NCBI RefSeq assembly: GCF_017876775.1
Contig: NZ_JAGIOP010000002.1
Location: forward strand, 1,922,001 to 1,986,000
DNA from: Mycolicibacterium lutetiense
GTDB lineage: Bacteria > Actinomycetota > Actinomycetes > Mycobacteriales > Mycobacteriaceae
Length of the DNA stretch: 64,000 nucleotides
Reading direction: 5' to 3'
The notes under the pieces: generated by a model
Told to the model about the DNA's origin: nothing
Databases searched by the model: none
What the model saw: the letters and a program-made list of their open reading frames with translations, nothing else
Shown here: piece after piece, positions 18,561-29,047 of the stretch
How the letters are laid out: each line of letters starts with the position of its first letter
How positions within the stretch are numbered: position 1 is the stretch's first letter
Made by a program: the position numbers and the translations under genes

Positions 18561-19226
18561 TCAGGCCAGCTTCTTGTGTTGGGGCCGGCCGCCCGTCGCC
18601 TCGAAGATCACCCGATTGCCGATCTCGACCGCGTGATCGGCGAACCGCTCGTAGTAGCGGCCCAATAGTGCGACGTCGACCGCCGAGCACACCCCGTCAT
18701 CCCATCGACGGTCCAACAGCAGGGTGAACAAATGGCGGTGCTCGGCGTCGACGGCGTCGTCCTCATCACGCAGGCGCGCGGCGACATCGGGGTCCCGCGA
18801 CACCAATACCTCCTGCGCGGTCCGCGCCAACCTCACCGCCTGCGCACCCATCTCGGAGAAGCTCGCGCGCACCTCGTCCGGCAGCGCGCAATCGGGATGA
18901 CGCAGGCGGGAGATGTCGGCGACGTGGACCGCGAGCGCACCCATCCGATCGAGATCGGCCGCGATGTGCATCGAACCGACCACGGTGCGCAGCTCACTGG
19001 CCACCGGCTGCTGCAACACCAGTAGTCGAAAAGCCGACTCCTCGATACGTCGGCCGTACACAGCGATGTGTTCCTGGTCGGCGATGACCTGCTCAGCCAA
19101 CGGCAGATCCGAGTCCAGCAGCGCCTGGTTGGCCCGCTGCATCGCGCTGACCACCAGCCCGCACATCTCGGCGAGCTGGTTGCTCAGTGCCGCCAACTCG
19201 TCGTGGAACGCCTCGCGCATCGTCAT
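18561..19226 (-). CDS. phoU: PhoU-type phosphate signalling regulator
   Basis: This is a 221-residue protein of two related three-helix bundles. The first is [38 protein letters not shown] with [20 protein letters not shown]; the second ends in [22 protein letters not shown]. The metal-binding E/DxxxD motifs of PhoU are seen ([27 protein letters not shown]). PhoU proteins link the Pst transporter to the phosphate two-component sensor. No pst or pho genes adjoin it here, and mycobacteria usually keep phoU paralogues unlinked. Confidence 0.88.
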   Translation of the reverse strand: MTMREAFHDELAALSNQLAEMCGLVVSAMQRANQALLDSDLPLAEQVIADQEHIAVYGRRIEESAFRLLVLQQPVASELRTVVGSMHIAADLDRMGALAVHVADISRLRHPDCALPDEVRASFSEMGAQAVRLARTAQEVLVSRDPDVAARLRDEDDAVDAEHRHLFTLLLDRRWDDGVCSAVDVALLGRYYERFADHAVEIGNRVIFEATGGRPQHKKLA

Positions 19227-19286
19227 CCCCTCCGGGCCGGGCGCCCGCCGCCCGGCGAGAATTGGGTACCCGGAATCGGGCGGGTG

Positions 19287-21023
19287 CTAACCGCCCGAGT
19301 TGATCGGCTCGATGGGCAGCCGTCGCAGTCCGGCGGGCGCTTCGGCCGGCACCACTGCATGCGCGGGCGCGATGGGCGCCAGCTTCCGGTACGGCTCACT
19401 CTGCGCCGGACGCTCGTCGTTCTGCCCGTTGTTCGGCCAGAGCGACGCCGCGCGTTCGGCCTGCGCAGTGATCGATAGCGACGGGTTCACCCCGAGGTTC
19501 GCCGAGATCGCCGCGCCGTCCATGACATGGAGCGTCGGGTAGTTGTACACGCGCTGATACGGGTCGATGACGCCGTGCTCGGCACTGTCACCGATGGCCG
19601 CCCCGCCGAGGAAGTGCGCGGTCAGCGGGATGTTGAACAACTCGCCCCAGGTGCCGCCGGCCACGCCGTCGATCTTGGCGGCCATCCGGCGGGTCACCTC
19701 GTTGCCGACCGGAATCCACGTCGGGTTCGGCTCGCCGTGCCCCTGCTTGGACGACATCACCCGCTTACCGCCGGGCCCGCGCTTGGTGAAGGTGGTGATC
19801 GAGTTGTCCAGGTGCTGCATGACCAGAGCGATCACCGTGCGCTCGCTCCACCGCTGGGGGTTGAGGAGGCGGATCAGCTTGCCCGGCTCCTGGCGGCCCT
19901 GATCGAGGAACTGCCGCCAGCGGGGAACGTCGGTGCCCTGCGGCCCGGTGCCGTCGGTCATCAGCGTCTGCAACAGACCCATCGCGTTGGAACCCTTGCC
20001 GTACCGCACCGGTTCGACGTGGGTGTCGGGGGTGGGGTGGATCGACGAGGTGATCGCGACGCCGTGGGTCAGGTCCATGTCGGGCGACACCGTGAGGGTC
20101 TGCGCGCCCACGATGGACTCGGAGTTGGTGCGGGTCAGCACGCCGAGTTTGGCCGACAGCCGGTTGAGCTTTCCGGTGTCGCGCATCTTGAACAGCAACT
20201 TCTGGGTGTTGTAGGTGCCCGCCGCCAGGATCAGATGCTTGGCGGTGAACGTCTTGCGCCTACGACGCAGCTTGCTGCCGGTGCGCACGGTCGTGACCTC
20301 CCACAGCCCGTCGGCGCGCTGCTCGAAACTGGTCACGGTGGTCATCGGATGTACTTGTGCCCCAGCTGACTCTGCGAGGCCGAGGTAATTCTTGACGAGC
20401 GTGTTCTTGGCCCCGTGCCGGCAGCCGGTCATGCATTCCCCACACTCGATACACCCGGTGCGGGCCGGGCCGACTCCACCGAAGTAGGGATCCGGCACGG
20501 TCTTGCCTGGAGTCATCTCACCGTCGAGTCCGAAGAACACCCCGACCGGTGTGGCGACGAACGTGTCCCCGCAACCCATGTCGTCGGCAACCTCTTTGAC
20601 GATGCGGTCCGCGTCGGTGAAGGTCGGGTTCTTCACCACGCCCAGCATGCGCTGCGCCTGGTCGTAATGCGGCATCAACTCGGCCCGCCAGTCGGTGATG
20701 TCCTTCCACTGCGGGTCGTTGAAGAACGGGTCCGGCGGCACGTACAGGGTGTTGGCGTAGTTCAGCGATCCGCCGCCGACACCGGCGCCGGCCAGGATCA
20801 TCACATTGCGCAGCAAATGGATGCGCTGGATGCCGTACATGCCCAACTGCGGTGCCCAGAGGAACTTGCGCAGATCCCACGAGGTCTTGGCGAAATCCGC
20901 ATCGGTGAAGCGCTGGCCGGCTTCGAGTACACCGACTCGATAGCCCTTCTCGGTGAGCCGCAGCGCACTGACGCTGCCGCCGAATCCCGAACCGATCACC
21001 AGGACGTCATAGTCAGGCTGCAT
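19287..21023 (-). CDS. choD: GMC-type FAD oxidoreductase, cholesterol oxidase-like ChoD
   Basis: This is 578 residues, the same length as M. tuberculosis ChoD (Rv3409c). The N-terminal dinucleotide fold is VLVIGSGFGGSVSALRLTEKGYRVGVLEAGQRF. GMC elements include GAGVGGGSLNYANTLYVPP, a four-Cys patch GCIECGECMTGCRHGAKNT (ferredoxin-like), and a C-terminal HVMDGAAISANLGVNPSLSITAQAERAASLW with the active-site region. Despite its name, the physiological sterol activity of mycobacterial ChoD is disputed. It precedes guaB3-guaB2 on the same strand, as in M. tuberculosis. Confidence 0.9.
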   Translation of the reverse strand: MQPDYDVLVIGSGFGGSVSALRLTEKGYRVGVLEAGQRFTDADFAKTSWDLRKFLWAPQLGMYGIQRIHLLRNVMILAGAGVGGGSLNYANTLYVPPDPFFNDPQWKDITDWRAELMPHYDQAQRMLGVVKNPTFTDADRIVKEVADDMGCGDTFVATPVGVFFGLDGEMTPGKTVPDPYFGGVGPARTGCIECGECMTGCRHGAKNTLVKNYLGLAESAGAQVHPMTTVTSFEQRADGLWEVTTVRTGSKLRRRRKTFTAKHLILAAGTYNTQKLLFKMRDTGKLNRLSAKLGVLTRTNSESIVGAQTLTVSPDMDLTHGVAITSSIHPTPDTHVEPVRYGKGSNAMGLLQTLMTDGTGPQGTDVPRWRQFLDQGRQEPGKLIRLLNPQRWSERTVIALVMQHLDNSITTFTKRGPGGKRVMSSKQGHGEPNPTWIPVGNEVTRRMAAKIDGVAGGTWGELFNIPLTAHFLGGAAIGDSAEHGVIDPYQRVYNYPTLHVMDGAAISANLGVNPSLSITAQAERAASLWPNNGQNDERPAQSEPYRKLAPIAPAHAVVPAEAPAGLRRLPIEPINSGG

Positions 21024-21090
21024 GTGACCAGTATGACGCTACCGAGGGGTAACTTTCTAGACAGGAAGCCCTAACTTGTAAAGACGAGCG

Positions 21091-22227
21091 TCACCGCCCG
21101 ACCGTGAGCCCGACCTTCTGGAACTCCTTGAGATCGCAGTACCCGGCCTTGGCCATCGACCGGCGCAGACCGCCGACCAGGTTCAACGAACCGAACGGGT
21201 CATCGGACGGCCCGGTCAGCACCTGCTCCAGGCCCGGCCGCTCTGCGTCCGCCACCTGTAGCAGGGCGCCGCGCGGCAATGACGGATGCGCGGCCGCAGT
21301 CGGCCAGAACCAGCCACCGCCCTGCGCCTCGGCAGCCACCGCCAGCGGCGTGCCCAGCACGACGGCGTCGGCGCCGCAGGCGATCGCCTTGGCCAGGTCG
21401 CCCGAAGTGTGGATGTCGCCGTCGGCCAGCACGTGCACGTACCGGCCGCCGGTCTCGTCGAGATACTCGCGACGCGCGGCCGCCGCGTCGGCGATCGCGG
21501 TGGCCATCGGCACGCTGATGCCGAGCACCTCGTCGCTGGTGGTGACCCCGGCGGTGGAGCCGTAGCCGACGATCACGCCGGCCGCGCCGGTGCGCATCAG
21601 GTGCAGTGCGGTGCGATGGTCGAGCACGCCTCCGGCCACGACCGGGACGTCGAGCTCGGAGATGAACGTCTTCAGGTTCAAGGGCTCACCATCGGACGCG
21701 ACGCGCTCGGCGGAGATGATGGTGCCCTGGATGACCAGCAGGTCGATCCCGGCAGCCACCAGCGTCGGGGTCAGCGCCTGGGCGTTCTGCGGGCTGACAC
21801 GTACCGCTGTGGTCACCCCGGCCTCACGGATACGGGCCACCGCGGCGCCGAGCAGCTCGCGGTCCAGTGGCGCGGCATGCAACTGCTGCAGCATCCGGAT
21901 CGCCGCCGAATCGTCAGGGGCCGACGCAGCGACATCCAACACCTGGGCGATCTTCTCCCCGACATCGGCATGCCGGCCGATCAGCCCCTCGCCGTTGAGC
22001 ACGCCGAGCCCGCCGAGCCGACCCATCTCGATAGCGAACTCCACCGACACCAGGGAGTCGGTCGGGTGTGCGATGACCGGGACCTCGAAGCGGTAGGCAT
22101 CGAGCTGCCAGGCCGTCGAGACGTCCTGCGACGACCGGGTGCGCCGCGAGGGCACGATCGTGACGTCGTCGAGCTCATAAGTGCGGCGGGCGGTCCTGCC
22201 CATGCCGATTTCAACCATGTCGCGCAT
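21091..22227 (-). CDS. guaB3: GuaB3, IMP dehydrogenase-related protein
   Basis: This is a 378-residue (beta/alpha)8 protein lacking the CBS pair found in true IMP dehydrogenase. It has the family starts YELDDVTIVPSRRT and VPVIAHPTDSLVSVEFAIEMGR and the C-terminal RRSMAKAGYCDLKEFQKVGLTVG. The loop that carries the catalytic Cys in IMPDH (GxGSxCTTR) reads GYGSTAGVTTSDEV here, without a Cys. The catalytic role therefore differs or is lost. The position after guaB2 on the same strand is conserved in mycobacteria. Confidence 0.92.
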   Translation of the reverse strand: MRDMVEIGMGRTARRTYELDDVTIVPSRRTRSSQDVSTAWQLDAYRFEVPVIAHPTDSLVSVEFAIEMGRLGGLGVLNGEGLIGRHADVGEKIAQVLDVAASAPDDSAAIRMLQQLHAAPLDRELLGAAVARIREAGVTTAVRVSPQNAQALTPTLVAAGIDLLVIQGTIISAERVASDGEPLNLKTFISELDVPVVAGGVLDHRTALHLMRTGAAGVIVGYGSTAGVTTSDEVLGISVPMATAIADAAAARREYLDETGGRYVHVLADGDIHTSGDLAKAIACGADAVVLGTPLAVAAEAQGGGWFWPTAAAHPSLPRGALLQVADAERPGLEQVLTGPSDDPFGSLNLVGGLRRSMAKAGYCDLKEFQKVGLTVGR

Positions 22228-22256
22228 GACTGTTCTTAGTCTCCTGCCCCACCGGT

Positions 22257-23885
<1,629 letters not shown>

Positions 23886-23956
23886 TCACGCCGCAGATCA
23901 CGGCGCGCATCAGGACAGCTGGCGCTATACCTGCACGGCTGCGTAGTGTGGGACTC

Positions 23957-24361
23957 GTGCGTGACCACCTCCCCCCTGGTTTGCCGCCCGATCCGTTTGC
24001 CGACGATCCTTGCGATCCTTCTGCTGCGCTGGACGCGATCGAGCCGGGCCAGCCTCTGGACCCCCAGGAACGGACGGCTGTCGAGGCTGATCTAGCCGAT
24101 CTCGCGGTGTACGAGGCGTTGTTGGCGCACAAGGGAATTCGTGGTCTCGTCGTGTGCTGCGACGAATGCCAGCAGGATCACTACCACGACTGGGACATGC
24201 TGCGGGCCAACCTGCTGCAGCTGCTTGTCGACGGCACGGTGCGCCCGCACGAGCCGGCCTACGACCCCGAACCCGATGCCTACGTGACATGGGACTACTG
24301 CCGCGGCTACGCCGACGCGTCCCTCAACGAGGCCACCTCGGAAACCGACGGCTACCGCTGA
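23957..24361 (+). CDS. DUF5319 family protein
   Basis: This is a 134-residue acidic protein of unknown function, equivalent to Rv3412. It is read from GTG 23957, where conserved sequence VRDHLPPGLPPDPFADDP begins. CCDECQQDHYHDWDMLRANLLQLLVDGTVRPHEPAYDPEPDAYVTWDYCRGYAD is the conserved core and holds four Cys/His that could bind metal (CCDECxxDHYH). It is divergent from guaB2, and its stop overlaps the rsdA stop by 10 bases. Confidence 0.85.
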   Translation: MRDHLPPGLPPDPFADDPCDPSAALDAIEPGQPLDPQERTAVEADLADLAVYEALLAHKGIRGLVVCCDECQQDHYHDWDMLRANLLQLLVDGTVRPHEPAYDPEPDAYVTWDYCRGYADASLNEATSETDGYR

Positions 24362-25524
24362 CTGCCGCCCAGCCCCGGTAACAGGGGCAGTTCGATTCCC
24401 GGCAACGCCGGACCCTCCCCGCTGTTCCCGCCCGACGGGCTTTCGTGACCTCCGCCACTGCCGTTTTCTGCAGGGGCGGACGGCGTCGTGCGCACCGGCG
24501 GTGCTGACGGCACCGATGTCGGCTCCGCCGACGGCGCGACGGTCGTGGTGGCCGCCGGAGGCGCTTCGGCCACCGGAGCAGCCGAGGTGGTCGGAGCCGA
24601 CGTGGTGTGTGTCGTCGACGGCTGCGAGGCGGGTGCGCTCGTAGTCGGCTCGGCGCTGCTCGACGGCGTGGGCGACGATGACGGCGTCGACGGCTGGCTG
24701 GTCGTCGGTTGCGACGTCGAGGCCGCCGACGGCGTGGACGTCGCAGACGGTGTCGATGTCGGGGACGGCGTGGAAGTCTCCGAGCCGGGGGTGGTCTCTG
24801 TCGGCGAGGTCGAAGGCCCAGTCGTCGGTGTGGACGTTGGGGTCTCCCCCGGCGTGCTCTCGGACGGGGTCGGCGTCGTCGTGATCGTCACCTCGGGCAA
24901 CACCACCGGCGGCGCGTCGGCCGGCACCGTCGCGTTCGGGTCGCGGGTCTCCACCTTGACCGACAGCTGCTGCCACTGGTCGACGAGTTCCTGCTTGCGC
25001 TGTTCGTCGCCGACGGTGGCCACGGTGGTAGTGATGGTCTGCAGTTTCTGCTGAGCCTCTTCCCACTGCCCGTCGTCGATCAGCTGTTGCACCTGCTTCA
25101 GTTCACTCGACGCCAGTTCGACGCCCACGTCGCGCGTCACCGGCGCCGACCCGAAGACCAGTCCGCGCACGCCGTACAGGGCATCGCCCGGGCCGGAGCC
25201 GTACACGGCCGCGCCGAACCCGCCGAGGCACAGCAGCGCGGCGGCCATCGACCCCACCAGAGCCATCGGGAACCGCACCCGCCCCTGCCCGGTCGCCTTG
25301 TCGAGGGCCTTGACGGCCTCCCGCGGCGGCGCGATACCCGACATCGGGGTGCGGCGGGCGTCGTCGCGCCACCCGGCCAGCAGGACGGCCAGTTCGGCCT
25401 CCTCCCGGTCGGTCGCGTAGACCTGATGCTCGAGGGACAGCGCCTCGATGAACTTCTCGGACCGGTTGATCTCGTTGAGGGACGGATCACCACCGTTTGA
25501 GGTCCAGCGGCCGAATTCAGGCAT
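24352..25524 (-). CDS. rsdA: RsdA, anti-sigma-D factor
   Basis: This is a 390-residue single-pass membrane anti-sigma factor, read from ATG 25524 (conserved MPEFGRWTSNGGDPSLNEINRSEKF). The cytoplasmic N-terminal anti-sigma domain (about 1-95) precedes a transmembrane helix at about 97-118 (PMALVGSMAAALLCLGGFGAAVYG). The last 200 residues are a low-complexity Ser/Thr/Pro tail (SPTSTPSATSTPSAAST), presumably outside. Release of SigD involves proteolysis of RsdA in M. tuberculosis. It overlaps the end of sigD by 8 bases, so the two are coupled. Confidence 0.92.
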   Translation of the reverse strand: MPEFGRWTSNGGDPSLNEINRSEKFIEALSLEHQVYATDREEAELAVLLAGWRDDARRTPMSGIAPPREAVKALDKATGQGRVRFPMALVGSMAAALLCLGGFGAAVYGSGPGDALYGVRGLVFGSAPVTRDVGVELASSELKQVQQLIDDGQWEEAQQKLQTITTTVATVGDEQRKQELVDQWQQLSVKVETRDPNATVPADAPPVVLPEVTITTTPTPSESTPGETPTSTPTTGPSTSPTETTPGSETSTPSPTSTPSATSTPSAASTSQPTTSQPSTPSSSPTPSSSAEPTTSAPASQPSTTHTTSAPTTSAAPVAEAPPAATTTVAPSAEPTSVPSAPPVRTTPSAPAENGSGGGHESPSGGNSGEGPALPGIELPLLPGLGGSQR

Positions 25525-26095
25525 GATCCCGCCCCGTCGCCATGATCTCGTTCTTGAGTCGGGCCAGTGCACGGTGCTGTGCGACACGGACGGCGCCTGC
25601 GGTGCTCCCGACGGCCTCGGCGGTCTCCTCGGCACTCATCCCGACCACGACACGCAGGATCAGGATCTCGCGCTGCTTCTCGGGTAGTACGGACAACAAC
25701 CGGGCCATCCGTTCAGACGATTCGGTGTCGAGAGCGGTCTGCTCGGGGCCGGTGTCGAGAGAGAATCGCTCGGGCACTGAATCGGTGGGCTCGGCACGGT
25801 TCCTGGCCGCCGCGCGATGCGCGTCAGCAACCTTGTGCGCAGCGATGCCATAGACAAAGGCCAGGAACGGGCGTCCCTGATCTTTGTAGCGCGGCAGCGC
25901 CGTAATGGCGGCCAAGCACACCTCCTGCGCAACGTCATCAGCTGACAGACCACTGCGCTCGGTCGCCCCCACCCTCGCCCGGACATACCGCACGACGATC
26001 GGCCGAATGATCTCCAGCACTTCCGAGAGCGCGTTCCGATCACCTGCCACTGCGTCAGCAACGACAATGTCGAGACGGTCTCCCGAACTTGTCAT
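25517..26095 (-). CDS. sigD: ECF sigma factor SigD
   Basis: This is a 192-residue sigma factor. Region 2 is about residues 25-95 (LSADDVAQEVCLAAITALPRY, FLAFVYGIAAHKVADAHRAAARN). Region 4 is about 130-185 (LLSVLPEKQREILILRVVVGMSAEETAEAVGSTAGAVRVAQHRALARLKNEI). It matches M. tuberculosis SigD, which is linked to nutrient limitation and late growth. The downstream overlapping gene is its anti-sigma factor RsdA. A 90-base gap separates it from the upstream gene at 26186. Confidence 0.94.
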   Translation of the reverse strand: MTSSGDRLDIVVADAVAGDRNALSEVLEIIRPIVVRYVRARVGATERSGLSADDVAQEVCLAAITALPRYKDQGRPFLAFVYGIAAHKVADAHRAAARNRAEPTDSVPERFSLDTGPEQTALDTESSERMARLLSVLPEKQREILILRVVVGMSAEETAEAVGSTAGAVRVAQHRALARLKNEIMATGRDHA

Positions 26096-26185
26096 CGTGG
26101 GCGATCTCTCCAGCGTTACGTTGCACCGACACTCGCGGCGGATTGGCTCAGCTAAACAATAACGATCGGGGTGCAGTGGCCGGAT

Positions 26186-26983
26186 TTAGGCGCCGGCCCA
26201 CACCCCACCTCTGCGACGCACTGTATCGGCGCCGAGGTCCCGGATCCGGCGGATTTGGGCAGCGTCGTGTGTGGTGCTGCCAATGTCGGCGAGCACGCAC
26301 GCCAACGCCCAACGCAGCGGGATCAACCCGGATTTCTCGGTGGCCAGCAGTGCCGCGTCGGCGACTTCTCTGGCGGCGTCGAGCTCGCCGGCGCTGCACA
26401 GCGCCGCGGCCAGCACCACCTCAGATTTGACGGCGTGCCGCGTCGAGCGGTGACCGGCTGCCGCCGCCACGCCGCGGCGGGCATGCTGAACCGCCGCGGA
26501 GCCATCGCCCTGAACCATCGCCAGTTCGGCGCTCACCCATGACAGCCGGACCCGCTGTCGTGACTCGTCGGGAGTGTTGATGTCACGCGCCCGGTCCAGC
26601 AGTCGGGTCGACACCGCGAACCGACCGACCCCGAGGGCGTCCGCGGCGAGCCCGACGAGTGCATCGGCGGCGGCCTCGTCGTCGTCACCGCGGTGCGCCC
26701 ACGCCTGACCGTCGGCGCCTCGGGCGCGTGGGTGCCCGCCCAGCTGGCGGAGGAACGATGCGCGCGTGCTGTACGCCAGCGACACCAACGGACCGGAGTC
26801 CCGGGACCGCAGGATCTCGGCAAGCTCGGTGAGCGCACAGCCGTAGCGCCCCTGCCCGCCGGCGGCCACGGCCCGCAGCCACCGCTCGTGCGGGGTTGTC
26901 GCGCTCGGCAGCGGCCAGCGACCGGGGTCGGCCCCGAAAGCCGCGTCAGCCAGCGTCGTGGCAGCAGGTGCGGATGTGGTCAT
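26186..26983 (-). CDS. conserved mycobacterial protein of TPR-like helical repeats (Rv3415c type)
   Basis: This is a 265-residue Ala-rich helical protein. Repeating helix pairs (RWLRAVAAGGQGRYGCALTELAEILRS; RRGVAAAAGHRSTRHAVKSEVVLAAALCSAGELDAAREVADAALLATEKSGLIPLRWALACVLADIG) look like TPR or solenoid repeats. It occupies the same place beside sigD as Rv3415c in M. tuberculosis. The function is unknown; a role with SigD is suggested only by position. It diverges from whiB3. Confidence 0.7.
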   Translation of the reverse strand: MTTSAPAATTLADAAFGADPGRWPLPSATTPHERWLRAVAAGGQGRYGCALTELAEILRSRDSGPLVSLAYSTRASFLRQLGGHPRARGADGQAWAHRGDDDEAAADALVGLAADALGVGRFAVSTRLLDRARDINTPDESRQRVRLSWVSAELAMVQGDGSAAVQHARRGVAAAAGHRSTRHAVKSEVVLAAALCSAGELDAAREVADAALLATEKSGLIPLRWALACVLADIGSTTHDAAQIRRIRDLGADTVRRRGGVWAGA

Positions 26984-27420
26984 CGGTAGGCGACGCTATC
27001 AATACGGCCCGCTTGGAGGGTCCGCGGGAACCGGATACCGGCGGAACCGGACATTAAGATCTTGCGCGATAAACATTCGTTAACAATTGATGACTTGAAT
27101 GTTAATGGCACGTCAACTAAGTGTCGGATGTCCGGAATTGCATAGGTTCCTGCGAACCGGCCCAACAGGGAAAACCCCAAGACCTCTAGCAGATCCGTAA
27201 CAGCGATGCCTCAGTCACCGCGTCGCAATGATGAACGTGATGTAAATTCTGTACCTGCGGTTATGCCCTTTGACACACCTGCAAGGTATTGACTCGCTTT
27301 ATCGGACGCACCTAGTTTATGTGCACGAGCGGTCATCGGCGACACGAGCTCAGTTCGGTTCCACCGACTCAAACCCGCCCACTTTCTGGCGAAATGGGCG
27401 AGCAGAGAGGGGTTTTCCAC
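26984..27420. other. long intergenic region upstream of whiB3
   Basis: These 437 bases lie between divergent genes and have no supportable gene. The segment 27045-27125 is AT-rich for this genome (TTAAGATCTTG, TAACAATTGATGACTTG) and probably holds promoter or regulator sites. TTGACA at 27270-27275 is a possible -35 but lacks a well-spaced -10. whiB3 is known to have complex upstream regulation in M. tuberculosis. GAGAGGGG just before 27421 is the ribosome binding site. Confidence 0.5.
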
Positions 27421-27714
27421 ATGCCGCAGCCGCAGCAACTTCCCGGACCCAATGCGGATATCTGGGATTGGCAAATGCACGGACTTTGCCGTGGAGTCGA
27501 TTCGTCAGTGTTCTTCCATCCCGACGGCGAACGCGGCCGGGCCCGGGCGCAGCGTGAGGTGCGCGCCAAGGAGATGTGCCGCAGTTGCCCGGTGATCACC
27601 CAGTGCCGTTCCCACGCGCTGGCCGTCGGCGAGCCGTATGGCATCTGGGGCGGGTTGAGCGAGGCCGAGCGCGAACTTCTGCTCAAGCGGGGCATCCGAC
27701 GCCGGAGCGCCTGA
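27421..27714 (+). CDS. whiB3: WhiB3, iron-sulfur redox regulator
   Basis: This is a 97-residue WhiB-family protein from ATG 27421; the conserved MPQPQQLPGPNADIWDWQ start supports this codon. The four cluster-binding cysteines are Cys23 (GLCRG), Cys53, Cys56 and Cys62 (EMCRSCPVITQC). The EPYGIWGGLS turn and basic C-terminal KRGIRRRS for DNA binding follow. WhiB3 senses oxygen and NO through its 4Fe-4S cluster and controls lipid and redox metabolism. In M. tuberculosis groEL1 lies next; here 16 kb of other genes intervene. Confidence 0.95.
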   Translation: MPQPQQLPGPNADIWDWQMHGLCRGVDSSVFFHPDGERGRARAQREVRAKEMCRSCPVITQCRSHALAVGEPYGIWGGLSEAERELLLKRGIRRRSA

Positions 27715-27729
27715 CGCCCACAGCAAACG

Positions 27730-28095
27730 TCACACGCCCGCCGTGAAGGCTCCCAGCGCCAGCACCGCGAGCGCGAGGAACGCGGCGGGAAAGGCCATGT
27801 TGTAGAACACCCGCGCGCGGATGTGGGTGATGACGGCGCCGACGAAGTACGCGATCAGCCCGATCGCGGCGGCGACGCCGAGCGGCGGCAAAGCCAACAG
27901 GCCCACGAGCAGTCCGACGGCGCCCGCACCCTTGAGCAGCCCGAGCGTCGGTAACCACGTCCGCGGGACGCCGACTTCTGCAGAGTTGGCCAGCACGAAA
28001 CGGGCTCCGGCCAGGTCCGTGATCGCCATCGCCCCATTGGCCGCGATGGCGATCACGACGATCACGGCTGCGATCGTGCCGAGTTGTAGGGTCAT
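27730..28095 (-). CDS. DoxX-like membrane protein
   Basis: This is a 121-residue protein with four transmembrane helices (IAAVIVVIAIAANGAM; LPTLGLLKGAGAVGLLVGLLAL; LGVAAAIGLIAYFVGAVITHI; FPAAFLALAVLALGAF). The second carries the DoxX-type GLLKGAGAVGLLVGL. The family is involved in redox and thiol stress in mycobacteria, though individual functions are poorly known. It is divergent from an ECF41 sigma gene 78 bases away; ECF41 factors commonly control adjacent DoxX-like genes. Confidence 0.82.
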   Translation of the reverse strand: MTLQLGTIAAVIVVIAIAANGAMAITDLAGARFVLANSAEVGVPRTWLPTLGLLKGAGAVGLLVGLLALPPLGVAAAIGLIAYFVGAVITHIRARVFYNMAFPAAFLALAVLALGAFTAGV

Positions 28096-28173
28096 GTTGG
28101 TCGTCTCCCATGTCCGGTTGCTGCGCTTGGTGGTTCACCTTGATGACGTTTCCGACGCCCGAAAGGTGACGCT

Positions 28174-29040
28174 GTGAACGACTTGGAGACCCTGGCCGCC
28201 CGATTCGAGGAGGATCGGCAGCACCTGCGCGGGGTCGCCCATCGGCTACTCGGTTCGGTGCATGACGCCGACGACGCAGTCCAATCCGCGTGGTTGAAGG
28301 TCAGCAAGCGCGGTATCGCCGACGTGGCCAATCCGACCGGCTGGTTCACCACGGTGACTGCGCACGAATGCCTCGACCGACTGCGGGAGCGGAAGCGGCG
28401 TGCCGAAATCCTCGGCGCCGACGAGCACGTTCCCGCCGACGTGGCCCCCGCCGCCGACGAAGAGGTGGTCGGGGCCGAGTCGGTGGGCCGCGCTCTGCTC
28501 GTGGTGCTCGACCGGCTCTCCCCTGCCCAGCGGGTGGCGTTCGTTCTGCACGACGCCTTCGCCGTGCCCTTCGACGACATCGCCGCGCTGCTCGACCGCA
28601 CGCCGGCGGCCACCAAGAAACTGGCCAGCCGGGCGCGGGAGCGGGTGCACGGCGCTACCGTCGCGGCTCGACCGACCGCCGATCACCTCGAAATCGCGCG
28701 GACCTTCCTGGCCGCCTCACAACAGGGCAATCTCGATGCGCTGCTGGAAATTCTCGACCCCGATGTGGTGCGCCGTGTCGACCGCGTGCTGGTCGGCGGG
28801 CACATCCCCCTCGAGCTGCGCGGCGCGCGGGAATTTGTCGAGGAGTCCAAGCTGTTCGCCGCGACAGCGCGTGGCGGCGAGGTCGCGGTGCTCGACGGCG
28901 CGGCGGGCATCGTCATCGCACCCGCCGGTCAGCTGAAGTCCCTACTGCGCCTTGACATTCGCGATGGGAGGATTCACGTCATCGACATCATCGGCGAACC
29001 GGACCGGTTGGCGTCGGTCGACGTGACGGTGGCGGACTGA
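28174..29040 (+). CDS. ECF41-type sigma factor with C-terminal SnoaL-like domain
   Basis: This is 288 residues from GTG 28174. Sigma region 2 is about 8-75 (RGVAHRLLGSVHDADDAVQSAWLKVSK, NPTGWFTTVTAHECLDRLRERKRR). Region 4 is about 105-155 (RLSPAQRVAFVLHDAFAVPFDDIAALLDRTPAATKKLASRARERV). The rest (about 165-288) is a SnoaL/NTF2-like domain, which in this group modulates activity in place of an anti-sigma factor. It is similar to SigJ-type factors. The divergent DoxX gene is a likely target. Confidence 0.88.
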   Translation: MNDLETLAARFEEDRQHLRGVAHRLLGSVHDADDAVQSAWLKVSKRGIADVANPTGWFTTVTAHECLDRLRERKRRAEILGADEHVPADVAPAADEEVVGAESVGRALLVVLDRLSPAQRVAFVLHDAFAVPFDDIAALLDRTPAATKKLASRARERVHGATVAARPTADHLEIARTFLAASQQGNLDALLEILDPDVVRRVDRVLVGGHIPLELRGAREFVEESKLFAATARGGEVAVLDGAAGIVIAPAGQLKSLLRLDIRDGRIHVIDIIGEPDRLASVDVTVAD

Positions 29041-29047
29041 GCGCCTC

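Noticed and set aside
24488..25054. Plus-strand 188-codon frame rich in Val/Gly/Asp
   Set aside because: It is the antisense shadow of the low-complexity RsdA tail.
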